A stretch of DNA of 64,000 nucleotides from Aquilaria yunnanensis (Eukaryota; Streptophyta; Magnoliopsida; Malvales; Thymelaeaceae), in assembly GCA_039654915.1 (NCBI GenBank), contig CM077593.1, forward strand, positions 62,812,501 through 62,876,500, given 5' to 3'. The notes beneath the pieces were generated by a model, which did no database searches, was not told where the DNA came from, and saw nothing but the letters and a program-made list of their open reading frames with translations. Shown piece after piece: positions 33,244 through 44,631 of this stretch; position 1 is the first letter of the stretch, and each line of letters opens with the position of its first letter. The translations under genes and the position numbers were made by a program.

Positions 33244-36136
33244 ACCCCTCAGGTTGTCTTATATATATCTCCTCACTCAATTCACCATTGAGAAAGGCGG
33301 TCTTTACATCCATCTGATGTAACTCTAAGTCTAGATTTGCCACAATGGCAAGTAATATCCTGATGGAAGTGAATTTCACAACAGGAGAGAAGGTGTCTTT
33401 GAAATCAACACCCTCCTTCTGTGTGAAACCCTTGGCCACCAACCGGGCCTTGTATCTTTCGATACTTCCATCAGAGTTCACCTTGATCTTGAGAACCCAC
33501 TTGTTCCCAATTGCCTTACGGCCTGGAGGAAGATCACTTAACTCCCAAACCCCATTGAGATGCATCGAATGCAACTCATCCTTCATTGCATTTAGCCACT
33601 CTTCCCTTTGTTCACCCTCAAGAGCCTCCTCAATGTTACTTGGCTCATCTATCTCAGATGCAACCAAGTTTGCCTCACTATCCAGGATCCACCATTCTTT
33701 AGGTGGTCCAAACTTCCTCATTGATCTTCTCAATATAGGCTGAGATGGAGGCAACTCATGCTCCATCTCTTGAGGCTCAACATTTTGCCCTTGAGTATCC
33801 TCAACTCCCTCTTGAACAAAACCTTCCTCTTGGAAGTCTTGCTCATGTTGGTCCACAACAACAGGGATTTCTAGAGCCATTGCTCCACGTGGTTGAGGTA
33901 CTCCCTCTAGAGTAGGTGCATGTGTCCCAAGTGTCCTTATGACACTTGGTTGACCCTCATCTAGGATCTGGCTTAATGAGGTTAAGTCACCACACTCACC
34001 AACTTTGGGGAACTCATCCTCCACAAAGTTAGCATTCCTTGCATCAAAGATGTTCCCAATTTTGTGACTTACATCCAAGAACACATAACCCCTAGATTGT
34101 TCAGCATAACCAAGGAAGGCACACTTCCTCCCTCTTGGACCCAACTTTCCCAAAGGGTGGTCCGTTATGTGAACATAAGCTAAACAACCCCAAGGGCGTA
34201 AATAGCTTAGGTTAGGAGTTTTCTTCTTCCATAACTCATATGGAGAAGAATTCACATTCTTGGTGGGTACTCTATTAAGGACATGAACTGCACACAGCAG
34301 TGCATCACTCCAATAAGTGATGTCTAAATTGGCCTTTGCCATCATGGAACGTACCATGTCCATAAGAGTTCTATTCTTCCTCTCAGACACTCCATTCTGT
34401 TGGGGTGTCCAAGGAAGGGTGAACTCCCTCTCAATACCTTTCAAGTCACAAAATGCTTTGAATGCATTAGATGTATACTCTCCACCCCTATCTGTCCTCA
34501 AGGACTTAATCTTCTTACCTACTTGGTTCTCAACCAAGTACACATACTTCTCAAAGCATGCCAAGGCCTCTGCCTTGTTTCTGAGTAAGTAGATATGGGT
34601 GAATCGAGTATAATCATCTGTGAATGTGATGAAATACTTAAATCCATTTCTAGATTCAACCCTCATTGGCCCACACAGGTCAGAGTGAACTAAACTAAGT
34701 GCCTCACCTCTCCTAGTTGCTTTGCCAAAAGGCTTTCTTGTGGCTTTGCCTTCTAGGCATGATTGACAACTTGGAAGGACAACCTTGGTCAAGGAACCTA
34801 GCAAGCCACCCTTGGCTAGCTTGTTCATTCTATCTTGACCAATATGACCTAACCTTTCATGCCATCTCATTTCATTTGTGACCTCTGTCACATAGCAACT
34901 AGGACTTGCAACAGAATGGTCAGTTGGCTTTAACTCATAAAGCCCATTATTAACTGAACAAGTGCACACTATCTGATTATCTTTAATAATAGACACACTA
35001 TTATTAAAGAAATTAAAGCAATAATTGTACTTCAACATACAACTTATAGAAATCAAATTTCTACAAATGTTTGGTACATACAATACATCTATTAGATACA
35101 AATATCCAATATCTATAGGAATTCTACATGTTCCTATGCCTTCCACTTCCAGCCTGGCATCATTTCCTACTGAAATGTGCTTAGCTCCTTTTGAGAGCTT
35201 CCTGTAGGCCACAAACCAGGACTTCTCCCGTGTTATGTGGTCTGTTGCTCCCGAGTCTACAATCCACAAAGAATTGCACTCAGTTAGTAATGTACATGAC
35301 ACAACATGTACAATGGAAGTAGAAGGGTATGTATGTATCTTGGGTGGACCTTTGCAATCCTTTTCAAAGTGTCCTTTATACCCACAGTTGAAGCACTTTA
35401 GCTTGCTTATGTCCCGTTTCTTCTTGAACCTTTTCTTAGAAGCAGGAACTTTTCCCTTGCCCTTCCTTGGCCCTCCTTTTCCACCATTCTTCTTCCATCC
35501 CTTCTGGATAGAAGATGAGGCAACATATGCCTTAGAATGGTCCTTGAGGGCCATTACCTCAGCCTCAAGGAGGAGGTGACGGGCAATGTCATCAAATGAC
35601 ATTATTTGAGGGTTATGGCGTAAGTTGACCTTCATCAACTGCCATTCCTCATCAGGCAAGGAACGAATTATTGCTTGCACTTGTTGCTCATCAGTGAGCA
35701 CATGCCCTGCCATCTTGAGTTGGTGGATCATGCGTGACATCTCACGCAAGTGAGCACTCATAGAGTGATCAGCACGCTTCACATAATTCTCAAACCTGAG
35801 AATCATCGAGCGTTGTTTCTCTACAGAAACATCTCCATACTTGGCCTTGACAGAGTCCCATATGGCCCTGGCCCCCTCAAGCATGGAGAATTCCACCATA
35901 ATCTCATCCACCATAGTGGAAAGGAGAGTGACTCTACACATAGAGTTCTTCTTTAGGAATGCCTCATAGGCAGTCTTATCCTCTCCCTCAGCAGGAGGCA
36001 TGATCTCTTGAGTGAGTACATCAAGAGTATCTTGCTCAGTTAAAATGAATTTGACTTTCTGTTGCCAAATTGAATAGTTTTCACCATCCAATTTGAGGTC
36101 ACGGTTTAATTCAGCAACAATATTCTTACAAGCCAT
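33209..36136 (-). CDS. C1 Gag-Pol, first part: Gag, zinc knuckle, protease, integrase, RT N-terminal half
   Basis: 975 residues from ATG at 36136 (MACKNIVAELNRDL). Gag spans ~1-240. The CCHC knuckle is C248, C251, H256, C261. The protease active site is DSGA at 294-297. The integrase zinc site is H426, H431, C457, C460. The catalytic triad is D486 (HSDLCGP), D549 (RTDRGGEY) and E585 (GVSERKNRT), D to E spaced 35 residues. RT begins near 880 (NKWVLKIKVNSDGS, MDVKTAFLNGEL). Gag packages RNA, protease matures the polyprotein, and integrase inserts the cDNA. The frame is lost near 33237 by one extra T in a homopolymer; the rest of Pol is at 32080-33243. All visible catalytic residues are intact, so this copy is one base from a full frame. 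Confidence 0.95.
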   Translation of the reverse strand: MACKNIVAELNRDLKLDGENYSIWQQKVKFILTEQDTLDVLTQEIMPPAEGEDKTAYEAFLKKNSMCRVTLLSTMVDEIMVEFSMLEGARAIWDSVKAKYGDVSVEKQRSMILRFENYVKRADHSMSAHLREMSRMIHQLKMAGHVLTDEQQVQAIIRSLPDEEWQLMKVNLRHNPQIMSFDDIARHLLLEAEVMALKDHSKAYVASSSIQKGWKKNGGKGGPRKGKGKVPASKKRFKKKRDISKLKCFNCGYKGHFEKDCKGPPKIHTYPSTSIVHVVSCTLLTECNSLWIVDSGATDHITREKSWFVAYRKLSKGAKHISVGNDARLEVEGIGTCRIPIDIGYLYLIDVLYVPNICRNLISISCMLKYNYCFNFFNNSVSIIKDNQIVCTCSVNNGLYELKPTDHSVASPSCYVTEVTNEMRWHERLGHIGQDRMNKLAKGGLLGSLTKVVLPSCQSCLEGKATRKPFGKATRRGEALSLVHSDLCGPMRVESRNGFKYFITFTDDYTRFTHIYLLRNKAEALACFEKYVYLVENQVGKKIKSLRTDRGGEYTSNAFKAFCDLKGIEREFTLPWTPQQNGVSERKNRTLMDMVRSMMAKANLDITYWSDALLCAVHVLNRVPTKNVNSSPYELWKKKTPNLSYLRPWGCLAYVHITDHPLGKLGPRGRKCAFLGYAEQSRGYVFLDVSHKIGNIFDARNANFVEDEFPKVGECGDLTSLSQILDEGQPSVIRTLGTHAPTLEGVPQPRGAMALEIPVVVDQHEQDFQEEGFVQEGVEDTQGQNVEPQEMEHELPPSQPILRRSMRKFGPPKEWWILDSEANLVASEIDEPSNIEEALEGEQREEWLNAMKDELHSMHLNGVWELSDLPPGRKAIGNKWVLKIKVNSDGSIERYKARLVAKGFTQKEGVDFKDTFSPVVKFTSIRILLAIVANLDLELHQMDVKTAFLNGELSEEIYIRQPEGFVQKGSRGQGM

Positions 36137-36404
36137 CTACATTGATGCAATTCACATGTTTTAGTTCAATTTACACAACAAGACTCAACAAAGCAACATG
36201 TGTATGAAAACAACTTCTAACATGCTCATATATGGCAAAAGAGATGCATATAACATTCGATCAGAAATATATAAACATGCCTTCATTGTTTCATACACAT
36301 ATCCTTTATTAACCTTCATCGAAATCATACACATATGTATGATCCTAAATCATGCTCACAACATGTAACATATACATATTCATGACCTAGGCTCTGATAC
36401 CAAT
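36137..36404 (-). other. C1 leader with primer binding site
   Basis: The minus strand carries TGGTATCAGAGCC at 36390-36402, complementary to the tRNA-iMet 3' end, three bases from the 5' LTR. A 250-bp leader to the Gag ATG follows. Confidence 0.88.
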
Positions 36405-37993
36405 TGAAGATTTTCAGGATCTCAATAATAACATACTCTTATGTTATTCATTTGTGTATATGCCACATGCATATAAGTTTTCCATACATATTGTCTCAAA
36501 AAACAATATCTAGCATGCTATTTGAGTTCAACATGAATATAGACATACTTATCCAGTCAAACAAACTTAGCATGCCACTAAGATCATTCATAAAATTTAA
36601 ATCCTTAGCATGCTACTAAAGCAAGAAAGGATGCGTACCTTCCTTTTTGATAGTCTTGTGCTGAAAAGGAAAAGGAAGGACTTGATCTTAGAGATACGCC
36701 TTGAGGCTTGAATTGAGATGAAGAATCTCAATGTAATTCCACCCACAATGCTCTAAGAAAGTGTCTAATATTTCGGCTCTTTAAAGGAATGAAAGGAGGA
36801 ATTTTTCTCTCAAGAAAAATGGTGCAAATTGAGTGTAAAATTCGTACTCACAATGGCCAGCCACTAAAGGCTATTTATAGATGACCAAAAGGCACACCTT
36901 TACACCAAGAAAGGTGTCCTTTAAGCCAAAGAACACTTCCTTTGGCTAAGGGTCATGTATGGTGGCGAAAATACATGTCTTTTAGCCAAGGAACACTTCC
37001 TTTGGCCTATAACCACCCATAACTACCTTATGGGCGAAAATACATGTCTTTTAAGTCAAGGAACACTTCCTTTGGCCTATAACCACCCATAACTACCTTA
37101 TGGGCGAAAATACATGCCTTTTAAGTCTAAAGGACATCACATTTGGTGCAATAACCACCTCAACCACCTCCATGGCCGAACATAAATGTCCTTTAAAGTC
37201 AAAGGACATCACTCTTGGTGCTATAAGCACCCTATGGCCGAATATACATGTCCATTCACCCAAGGAACACTTCCTTTGGATGAAAGGACATGTTCTTTTA
37301 GCCAAGAGTTATTTCTTTTGATGAAGAGACATACCTTTACACAAAAGATGTGTCTCTTGGTGGTTTTGAGCTAAAAACAAGGTGAGCTGGCACAAAGCTA
37401 GCTCAATATGCTACTTATGTACCATTGAGCTCCTTTGAGCTCCAACCTAGCACCATGAACTAAGGTCCAGCTCCAAGAACTACCTTGAGCTGGAGTTAGC
37501 TGCTTTCAGCTGATGTAAACTGAAGTCCAGCTACACTCAGCTACCAAAAGCTGAAGTGAGCTGACTTGAGCTGAAGTCCAGCTACATTCAGCTACCATAA
37601 GCTGAAGTGAGCTGACTTGAGCTTACTTGAGCTAACTTGAGCTGAAGTCCAGCTACATTCAGCTACCATAAGCTAAAGTGAGCTGACTTGAGCTGAAGTC
37701 CAGCTACATTCAGCTACCATAAGCTGAAGTGAGCTGACTTGAGCTGACTTGAGCTAACTTGAGCTGAAGTCCAGCTACATTCAGCTACCATAAGCTGAAG
37801 TGAGCTGACTTGAGCTGACTTGAGCTAACTTGAGCTGAAGTCCAGCTACTTTGAGCTACTTATAGCTGAAGTGAGCTAACTTGAGCTAAGGGGAGCTACT
37901 TCTAGCTGCCTTAGATACCTTTTCAAGCTATAGTTAGCTCAACGAGCTCAAATCCTATCTTAAAAGGATCTTGGTGCGCCAAGAATTCCAACA
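36405..37993 (-). mobile_element. C1 5' LTR
   Basis: 1,589 bp, identical by eye to 29203-30791. TATA at 36871-36881 (minus). It ends at GAATTCCAACA, followed by TSD CATGA. Confidence 0.95.
37480..37920. repeat. AGCT array, ~10-bp period, in C1 5' LTR
   Basis: AGCT starts at 37569, 37580, 37590, 37600, 37610, 37620, 37630, 37640 and 37651, which is 10-11 bp spacing. It is upstream of the TATA box in element sense. Confidence 0.88.
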
Positions 37994-38986
37994 CATGAAA
38001 CGTGCCCAAGATGTTTTTCAAGCTCCACAAGACATCAAAGAGACTGGATTTGAAACCCCCACCCCTAATCAACCTGTGATTAGAAACGAGAAGTATAGAA
38101 CTCCAAGAACACAAGCACACTTGTGCACCAAGGCAGTCCACAAAGAACCAAAGAGAAAACCTCTCCAAAGAGCAATATTATTTCGAAATTTTTCTGTATC
38201 TTTACATCCAGAATATGTGCCTTTATATAGGCCTAAACTAGGGTTAAAAGCTGGGCAAAATTCGCAGCCTAAGTCCCTTAGGAATCCTAGATACAAAGAC
38301 ATAGCAAATCCTAGTCAAATTAGGACTCTAACTCCTAGTTTGAACAAGTTTAATGAATGCAGCATATGCCACTTGTCCAAAACGATTTAAAACTATTCCA
38401 TAGCCTAAATAACTTCCTAAATAATGTATCTAAATAGGATTTGAACGAAAATAAACTATAAATACAAGATTGGCCATAAAAACTCCAAAATAGCCTTCTT
38501 GGGTGATTCTGGCTTGTGTCTCCAACTTCAAGCTGAAATTAGAACTTGATGCAGCAATGATTTCTCAAAATTCAAAGCATAAAAGTTGTAGATCTATTTC
38601 TTAACTTCGAAACCACACTTGAATCACACAAAATGGACTTCTGAATCGAAAGATATTCCCAAAATACTGCAACTGCTTCTAAACCAGCGATAACTCGTAA
38701 ATCGTGACTTTGAAGCTAAATTGGACCTCCTTATCGTGAAACCTGGGTTTCATGGTCTTCATATGATTTTCAGCTCCAGATGTTAGCTTTCCAATGAATC
38801 AAGAATTACTCAATTCCGGTCTGTTTAGCTCAAGATATGAATTTTCTACCAGAACATCGCCAATCTGTCAAAATCCAAGCTTGAAGTGCACTAGTGAGCT
38901 CCTTAGCCTTCTTCCTTGTCAATGGTCCACTAGAAACCTTCAGTGGGTCCTTGCCTTCCTTGGTTGTGCCTTCTTTGATCATATCA
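37994..38986 (-). mobile_element. Main part of G4 middle LTR
   Basis: Continues the LTR begun at 29171-29202 after the C1 target duplication (37994-37998). It ends at GATCATATCA, beside a polypurine tract at 38987-39000, so it is the LTR attached to the G4 internal region. Confidence 0.85.
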
Positions 38987-40965
38987 GCTCCCCCCTCCTT
39001 AGAAGGATTCGTCCTCGAATCAAAACCTGCACTAGAAAAGGGAATTGAATCAATAACAATGAAATGATCAGCACATAAGCACTTACCTTTCACATAAGCA
39101 CCAATAACATGGAATGCTTGTGTATGGAGCTTTAATCTTGAGCAAAACCTGAACCAATATCCAAATGCAGTGATACCTCCAGGGTCAAAAACAAAGTTAG
39201 AAGCAATTAGCACAAAAAATCTGAATGTTTGCACAATTTTCATCTTCACTCTAGGCATCACTTTCATTGCCTTTGCCATCTCAAAAACAGTATTCTCACA
39301 ACTAGAAAAAATGTAGGAATAATTTAGCTTAGGGATACTGTATGCACTCAAAACAAATGTACCTAAACTCACACAAGTGTTATGGTTATGGAAAACACAA
39401 GTTATGCATGTCAAGACAATAGTTTGCATAGGCCATTTAAACAAACAAGAATTGAACACAATGTGGCCTAAACTAATAACAAAACAAGGATGCACGAATT
39501 TCACAAAAATCCTATGCATTTTAAATGAAACAAGATCAAACTTATTTTTGTTTGTATATGCACCACAATGCATAAAAATTGTGAATATGTATGAAATGTG
39601 ACACAAAACAAAGGACTCAACATACCTCCTTAAAAGGCTGAATCTAAAACCAGAATTTTCACTCAAAATAAAAACTTTTAGGTTTGGACATAAAGCAAAA
39701 AGATCAATGCTGAAAAGTTTGTGTAATGCATGTGTCAAGATAAAAAAATGCTTGCTGGAAAATAAAGATTGACACACAAAAATGGGCTGAATATAAATGT
39801 GAATCAAAGAAGTATGTAATGCATGTGTAACAACCAATTTATGCATGAAAAATTCCAAAGAAGCAGGTTTAACTTGAGGCAAAACAAAACAATGTGACAT
39901 GGATGCAAAGTAAACAAATTCAAAAACAAAAGACAACAAAACAGATTGTCCTCTAGAGAAACTCAAGCAATTCCAAAGATGATTTGACAAAACCAAAGAA
40001 TTAGAAGCTTTTAAACCATATTTTGTCAAATTTCCATGTTTACTTCCTTCTCTTAATCTAGTTTCATGAAAACCATTTGTCAAAATAACATTGCAAGCAA
40101 ACACACATTGTTTCAGATTTTCATGCAAAACTACATCAAATCTAGGTGTTAGGAAGAAATACATTACAGTGGTTGGACTTAGTCTCCAAGTATCTTCCTT
40201 TGGTGTAGGAACCACAAAATTTCCACCTTTGCACTTAATGGCTTCGGTTGGAGTTGCATTAATTTCATCCCTTGATTCTTGTAGCTCATCTCCACTTAAT
40301 TCCTGAAAAGAAGACAACACAACACTAGAAAAAGACTTTGTTATGTTAGATGAAAGTATGGCTTCTCTGTAGGTCTTTCTCTCTTCACTCGGCTTGGGTT
40401 CATTGCACTCTTGTCTTCTCTCAACTTCACACTCAATTTCTTCTCTCGGGAACTCTCCACTCTTCTTCCCCTCATGTTCACTCTTCTCACTTAATCTCTT
40501 GGTTGTTCTCTCAACTTTCCCCTCATCACTCTTGCCCTCAACTTTCCCCTCATTTACTTTTCTCTCAACCTTACTTTGAAATTTTCTTGGATCCTCAAAG
40601 ACTTGTTGTGGTGAAAGTGGAACAAGCATGATTGACTTTTCTTGTTGCGGCAGAGACAAGTCTCCTTTTGTGGCCTCCATGTTTGGCTTGGGCACTTCTC
40701 TCACATCCTTACTCCATGCTCCTCTCCATGTGGAAATTCCTCCTTCACACATCTTGGATGCCTTTGCTCTCTTGATGCTCCTCTCGGCCTTAATGGCATG
40801 ATGAAGCAAATCCTCCATGTTGACATATGGCACCATCTCCACTTTGTTGGCAATCTCAAGATTGAGACCATTAATGAATCTAGCAATGGTGGTCTCCTCA
40901 TCCTCCATGATGTTGGCTCGGGTCAAGGTCCTCTCCAAGTCTTTATGGTAGTCCTCCACACTCAA
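38830..40965 (-). pseudogene. G4 Gag remnant fused to ORF2
   Basis: A 711-codon open stretch. It keeps the end of the Gag core (SVEDYHKDLERTLTRANIMEDE, IARFINGLNLEIANKVEM), lacks zinc knuckle and protease at the same junction as G1 and G2 (near 40620-40645), and continues through the Lys/Glu linker and ORF2 to the LTR. ORF2 has an extra internal deletion where the acidic segment reads QESRDEINATP. The Gag N-terminus and the end of the leader are deleted: GTCCTCCACACTC joins AAACACTCAATTTG near 40963, with a short ACACTC-like homology. The listed Met is not a real start. It is non-functional. Confidence 0.82.
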
Positions 40966-41815
40966 ACACTCAATTTGTTAGTGAGATATTGCTATTTAAA
41001 GAGTTCTCAAAAGTTCTAAGAAAACTATCCTCAAAGCACACAAGAAAACTTGAATTTTTGAAGAACTATTTTGACTCCAAAAGAGGTGGGCTAAACAAGC
41101 TTTAAAAGACTCTAGGAAGCTCTTGCAATTGATGATCACAAGAACCACAAAGAAAGCTTTTTGGCTTAAAAACAATGGGATAGGTTTTGGGGCGCAAAAC
41201 TTTCAACACTTTGAGAAAACTTCTTTTTTTGCAAGCTCTTTTCTTTTCTTTTCTTTGCTTTTTCTTTTTCTTTTCTTTTCCTTCCTTTTTTTTTTCCTCC
41301 TTTTTTTTTTTTTTTTTTGCTTGCTGTTTTGATGCTAACCAAACGTTATCCTTGAAACTCCTTGCTGCCAAAGAAAAAAAGTTAGAATTCTTTTCGGCCA
41401 AGACAAGAAAACTAGTGAAATTGGCACAATTTGAAGCAACTTTTTTATACCGAAAATTCCTGAACTTGGATCCTTATTTTTTTGAAGTTTTCTGGACTCT
41501 AAGATGCTGGAAACAATGAAAACAATAGAGATTAATATGGCTGGACACAAAACAGAAAGATAAGAATTAGACAAGAACAAACGAATTGAAACCGAGAATA
41601 CTAGGTGACACGGATTGACTTCTTTTTGTTGTTTTTGTGATTTTCGGACTTGAACAAGGATGGAATAAAAAAAAGACAGCCTGAAACAAGAAGAAAATGG
41701 ATTAAAACAGAGAATTAAGATATGAAATTACTGGAAAAAATTGAAAGAAAACCGAAGCTAAAACAAGAACACAAAAATATGTCCTTCAATGGAACTTGTG
41801 GCTCTGATACCAACT
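40966..41815 (-). other. G4 leader with primer site and purine tract
   Basis: Primer site at 41801-41813 (minus TGGTATCAGAGCC). The purine tract (pyrimidine on plus) covers about 41222-41320 with GCAAGC and GCTTGC brackets. No gene is seen. Confidence 0.75.
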
Positions 41816-42823
41816 GATGCGAACCCCGATGGTATAAAGACCATGAAACGCGCCCAAGATGTGATTCAAGCTCCACAAGACATCAAAAAGACTAGGTTTA
41901 AAACCCCCACCCCTAATCAACCTGTGATTGGAAACGAGAAGTATAGAACTCCAAGAACACAAGCACACTTGTGCACCAAGGCAGTCCACAAAGAACCAAA
42001 GAGAAAACCTCTCCAAAGAGCAATATTATTTCGAAATTTTTCTGTATGTTTACATCCAGAATATGTGCCTTTATATAGGCCTAAACTAGGGTTAAAATCT
42101 GGGCAAAATTCGCAGCCTAAATCCTAGATACAAAGACATAGGAAATCCTAGTCAAATTAGGACTCTAATTCCTAGTTTGAACAAGTTTAATGAATGCAGC
42201 GTATGCCACTTGTCCAAAATGATTTAAAACTATTCCATAGCCTAAATAACTTCCTATATAACGTAAATAATTAGGAAAAATAAAATAAGATACGTTACAT
42301 CACAAGATTGGGCATAAAAACCCAAAATAGTCTTCTCAGGTGGTTCCTGCTTGTGTCTTCAACTTCAAGCTGAAATTAGAACTTGATGCATGCATGATTT
42401 ATCAAAATGCAAAGCATAAAAGTTGTAGATATATTTCTTATCTTTGAAATGACACCTGAACCACACAAAACGGACTTCTAAAGCCAAAGATATGCCCAAA
42501 ATACTGCAACTGCTTCTGAACCAGCGATAACTCGTAAATCGCGACTTTGAAGCTAAATTGGACCTCCTTAACGTGCAAACTAGGTTTTATGGTCTTCATA
42601 TGACTTGTAGCTCCAGATGTTATATTTCCAATGATTCAATAATTTCTCAATTCTGATCTTTTTAGCTCAAGATATGATTTTTCTACCAGAACATCACCAA
42701 TCTGTCAACATCCGAGCTTGAAGTGCACTAGTGAGCTCCTTAGCCTTTTTCCTTGTCAATGGTCCACTAGAAACCTTCAGTGGGTCCTTGCCTTCCTTGG
42801 TTGTGCCTTCTTTGATCATATCA
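41816..42823 (-). mobile_element. G4 5' LTR
   Basis: 1,008 bp from TGATGCGAACC to GATCATATCA. It lacks the CCCTTAGGAAT block, a variant shared with the outer LTR at 28382-29170. Confidence 0.9.
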
Positions 42824-44631
42824 CTGAATTGCTCAACATGTTGAGAACTGCTGAGCAAAACCTTAAGAAGGCTAAGCCCATTTTGATGGTTCAAAAGGGC
42901 AAGGGAAAAGGAAAAGCCAACAAGAAGGAGGATAAAGCTAATGGAAAGTCCAATGCTAGTTCTTCTTCAGCTGCACTAAAACCAAAGGGTGGTGTGGCAA
43001 AGGAAGGGGAGTGCTTCCATTGTAAGCAACCTGGACACTGGAAGCGCAACTGTAAGCTCTATCTTGAAGAACTTGCTAAGGAAAAGGGAAGTAAGACTTC
43101 CACTTCAGGTAATTTTGTTATAGAGGCTAACTTTTCTACTTCCTCATATTGGGTATTGGATACTGGATGTGGATCTCACATTTGTGCAAATGTGCAGGAT
43201 CTAAGTAGAAGTAGAAGATTGGCCCGAGGTGAAGTGGACCTACGTGTTGGAAATGGAGCAAGGGTTGCTGCCTTAGCCGTAGGGACTTATGTTCTCACTT
43301 TACCTAGTGGATTAGTTTTAGAATTAGACAACTGCTACTTTGTGCCTACTATTAGTAGAAATTTGATTTCTGTTTCTTGTTTGGACAAGAAAGGTTTTTC
43401 ATTTATAATAAAGGACAAATGTTGTTCTATTTATTTGAATGAAATCTTTTGTGGTAGTGCTCAACTTAGCAATGGGTTGTATGTTCTAGACCTTGAAGAT
43501 CCAATCTATAATGTGAATACCAAGAAGGTCAAATTAAATGATTCAAACCCGACCTATCTCTGGCATTGTCGCTTGGGCCATATAAATGAGACCTGCATAT
43601 CCAAGCTCCATAAGGATGGACTCTTGGACTCATTTGATTTTGAATCATATGAGACATGTGAGTCATGTTTGTTGGGCAAGATGACCAAAGCCCCATTCAC
43701 AGGGCAAACTGAAAGGGCTAATTACTTACTAGGACTCATACATAGTGATGTATGTGGCCCTATGTCTACACAAGCTAGAGGAGGTTTCCAATACTTCATT
43801 ACTTTCACTGATGACTTCAGCAGATATGGCTATGTGTATCTTATGAGACATAAGTCAGAATCTTTTGAAAAGTTCAAAGAATTCAAGAATGAAGTAGAGA
43901 ATCAACTCGGGAAGAGTATCAAAGTACTTCGATCAGATCGAGGTGGAGAGTACTTGGATCGAGAATTCCTTGACTATCTGAAGGAGTGTGGTATAGTATC
44001 ACAACTCACTCCACCAGGTACACCTCAATGGAATGGTGTTTCTGAAAGGAGAAATCGAACTCTGTTAGACATGGTTCGCTCTATGATGAGTCAAGCTGAC
44101 CTTCCAAACTCCTTTTGGGGACATGCTCTAGAGACGGCTGCTTTTACACTAAACCGAGTTTCATCTAAATCGGCTCAAAAGACACCATATGAGATATGGA
44201 GTGGGAGGCATCCCAATTTGTCTTTTATGAAGATTTGGGGCTGTGACGCTTATGTGAAACGTCAATCCTCTGACAAACTAGGGCCCAAATCTCAAAAATG
44301 CCTTTTTGTTGGGTATCCCAAAGAAACAAAGGGTTACTATTTCTACAATCCCTCTAAGCAAAAAGTGTTTGTTGCTCGAACTGGTGTCTTTTTGGAGAAA
44401 GAGTTTATCTCTAAAGGAACTAGTGGGAGGAAAGTAGAACTTGAAGAAATTCAAGAACAACAAGGAGACATCGAACCTGAAATGGAACCTGAACAGACAC
44501 CACAAGATGTTGTGGTTCAAGAGTCTGTTCCTGTAGCACAAAGCCCACATAGGACTGGTAGGATTCGACGTGAGCCCGAGAGATATGGATTTCTCGTGAC
44601 TCACACCGGTGATGTGATGGTCATGGATCAA
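42824..44631 (+). pseudogene. C2 Gag end, zinc knuckle, protease and integrase
   Basis: Open from LLNMLRTAEQNLKKAKP to the G solo LTR at 44632. A basic stretch is followed by a CCHC knuckle (CFHCKQPGHWKRNC, about 43013-43055), protease with DTG (WVLDTGCGSHIC, about 43150), the integrase zinc site (WHCRLGHI then CESCLLGK) and core motifs IHSDVCGP, RSDRGGEY and GVSERRNRTL. This is standard Ty1/copia order. The frame has no stop here, but it is part of a dead element: Gag is split by G4, Pol is split by a solo LTR, and the Pol end is deleted. About 36 upstream codons in the same frame belong to the G4 LTR. Confidence 0.9.

Larger units (their letters stand above)
29203..37993 (-). mobile_element. 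C1 full-length copia element, recent insertion
   Basis: An 8,791-bp element with two 1,589-bp LTRs at a constant offset of 7,202 bp that look identical by eye. TSD CATGA is at 29198-29202 and 37994-37998. It has a primer site (36390-36402), polypurine tract, near-intact gag-pol with one frameshift, and a long 3' noncoding region. It lies in the G4 LTR. It is the best candidate for recent activity in the window. Confidence 0.96.
28382..42823 (-). mobile_element. G4: chimeric G element with an extra LTR and a nested C1
   Basis: Minus-strand G unit inside C2 gag. Sense order: 5' LTR (41816-42823), leader, gag-ORF2 remnant, an LTR (38986 back to 37994, then 29202-29171 across the nested C1), then a truncated LTR (29170-28382). 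The truncated outer LTR shares with the 5' LTR several features, such as a missing CCCTTAGGAAT block and ATACGTTACATCAC, and so is its likely true partner. The middle LTR is of another sub-type. Confidence 0.75.

Noticed and set aside
33345..33743. Plus-strand 132-residue frame opposite C1 RT (also 23651-24049 and 61232-61630)
   Set aside because: Exact shadow of the RT coding strand; recurs only because RT recurs.
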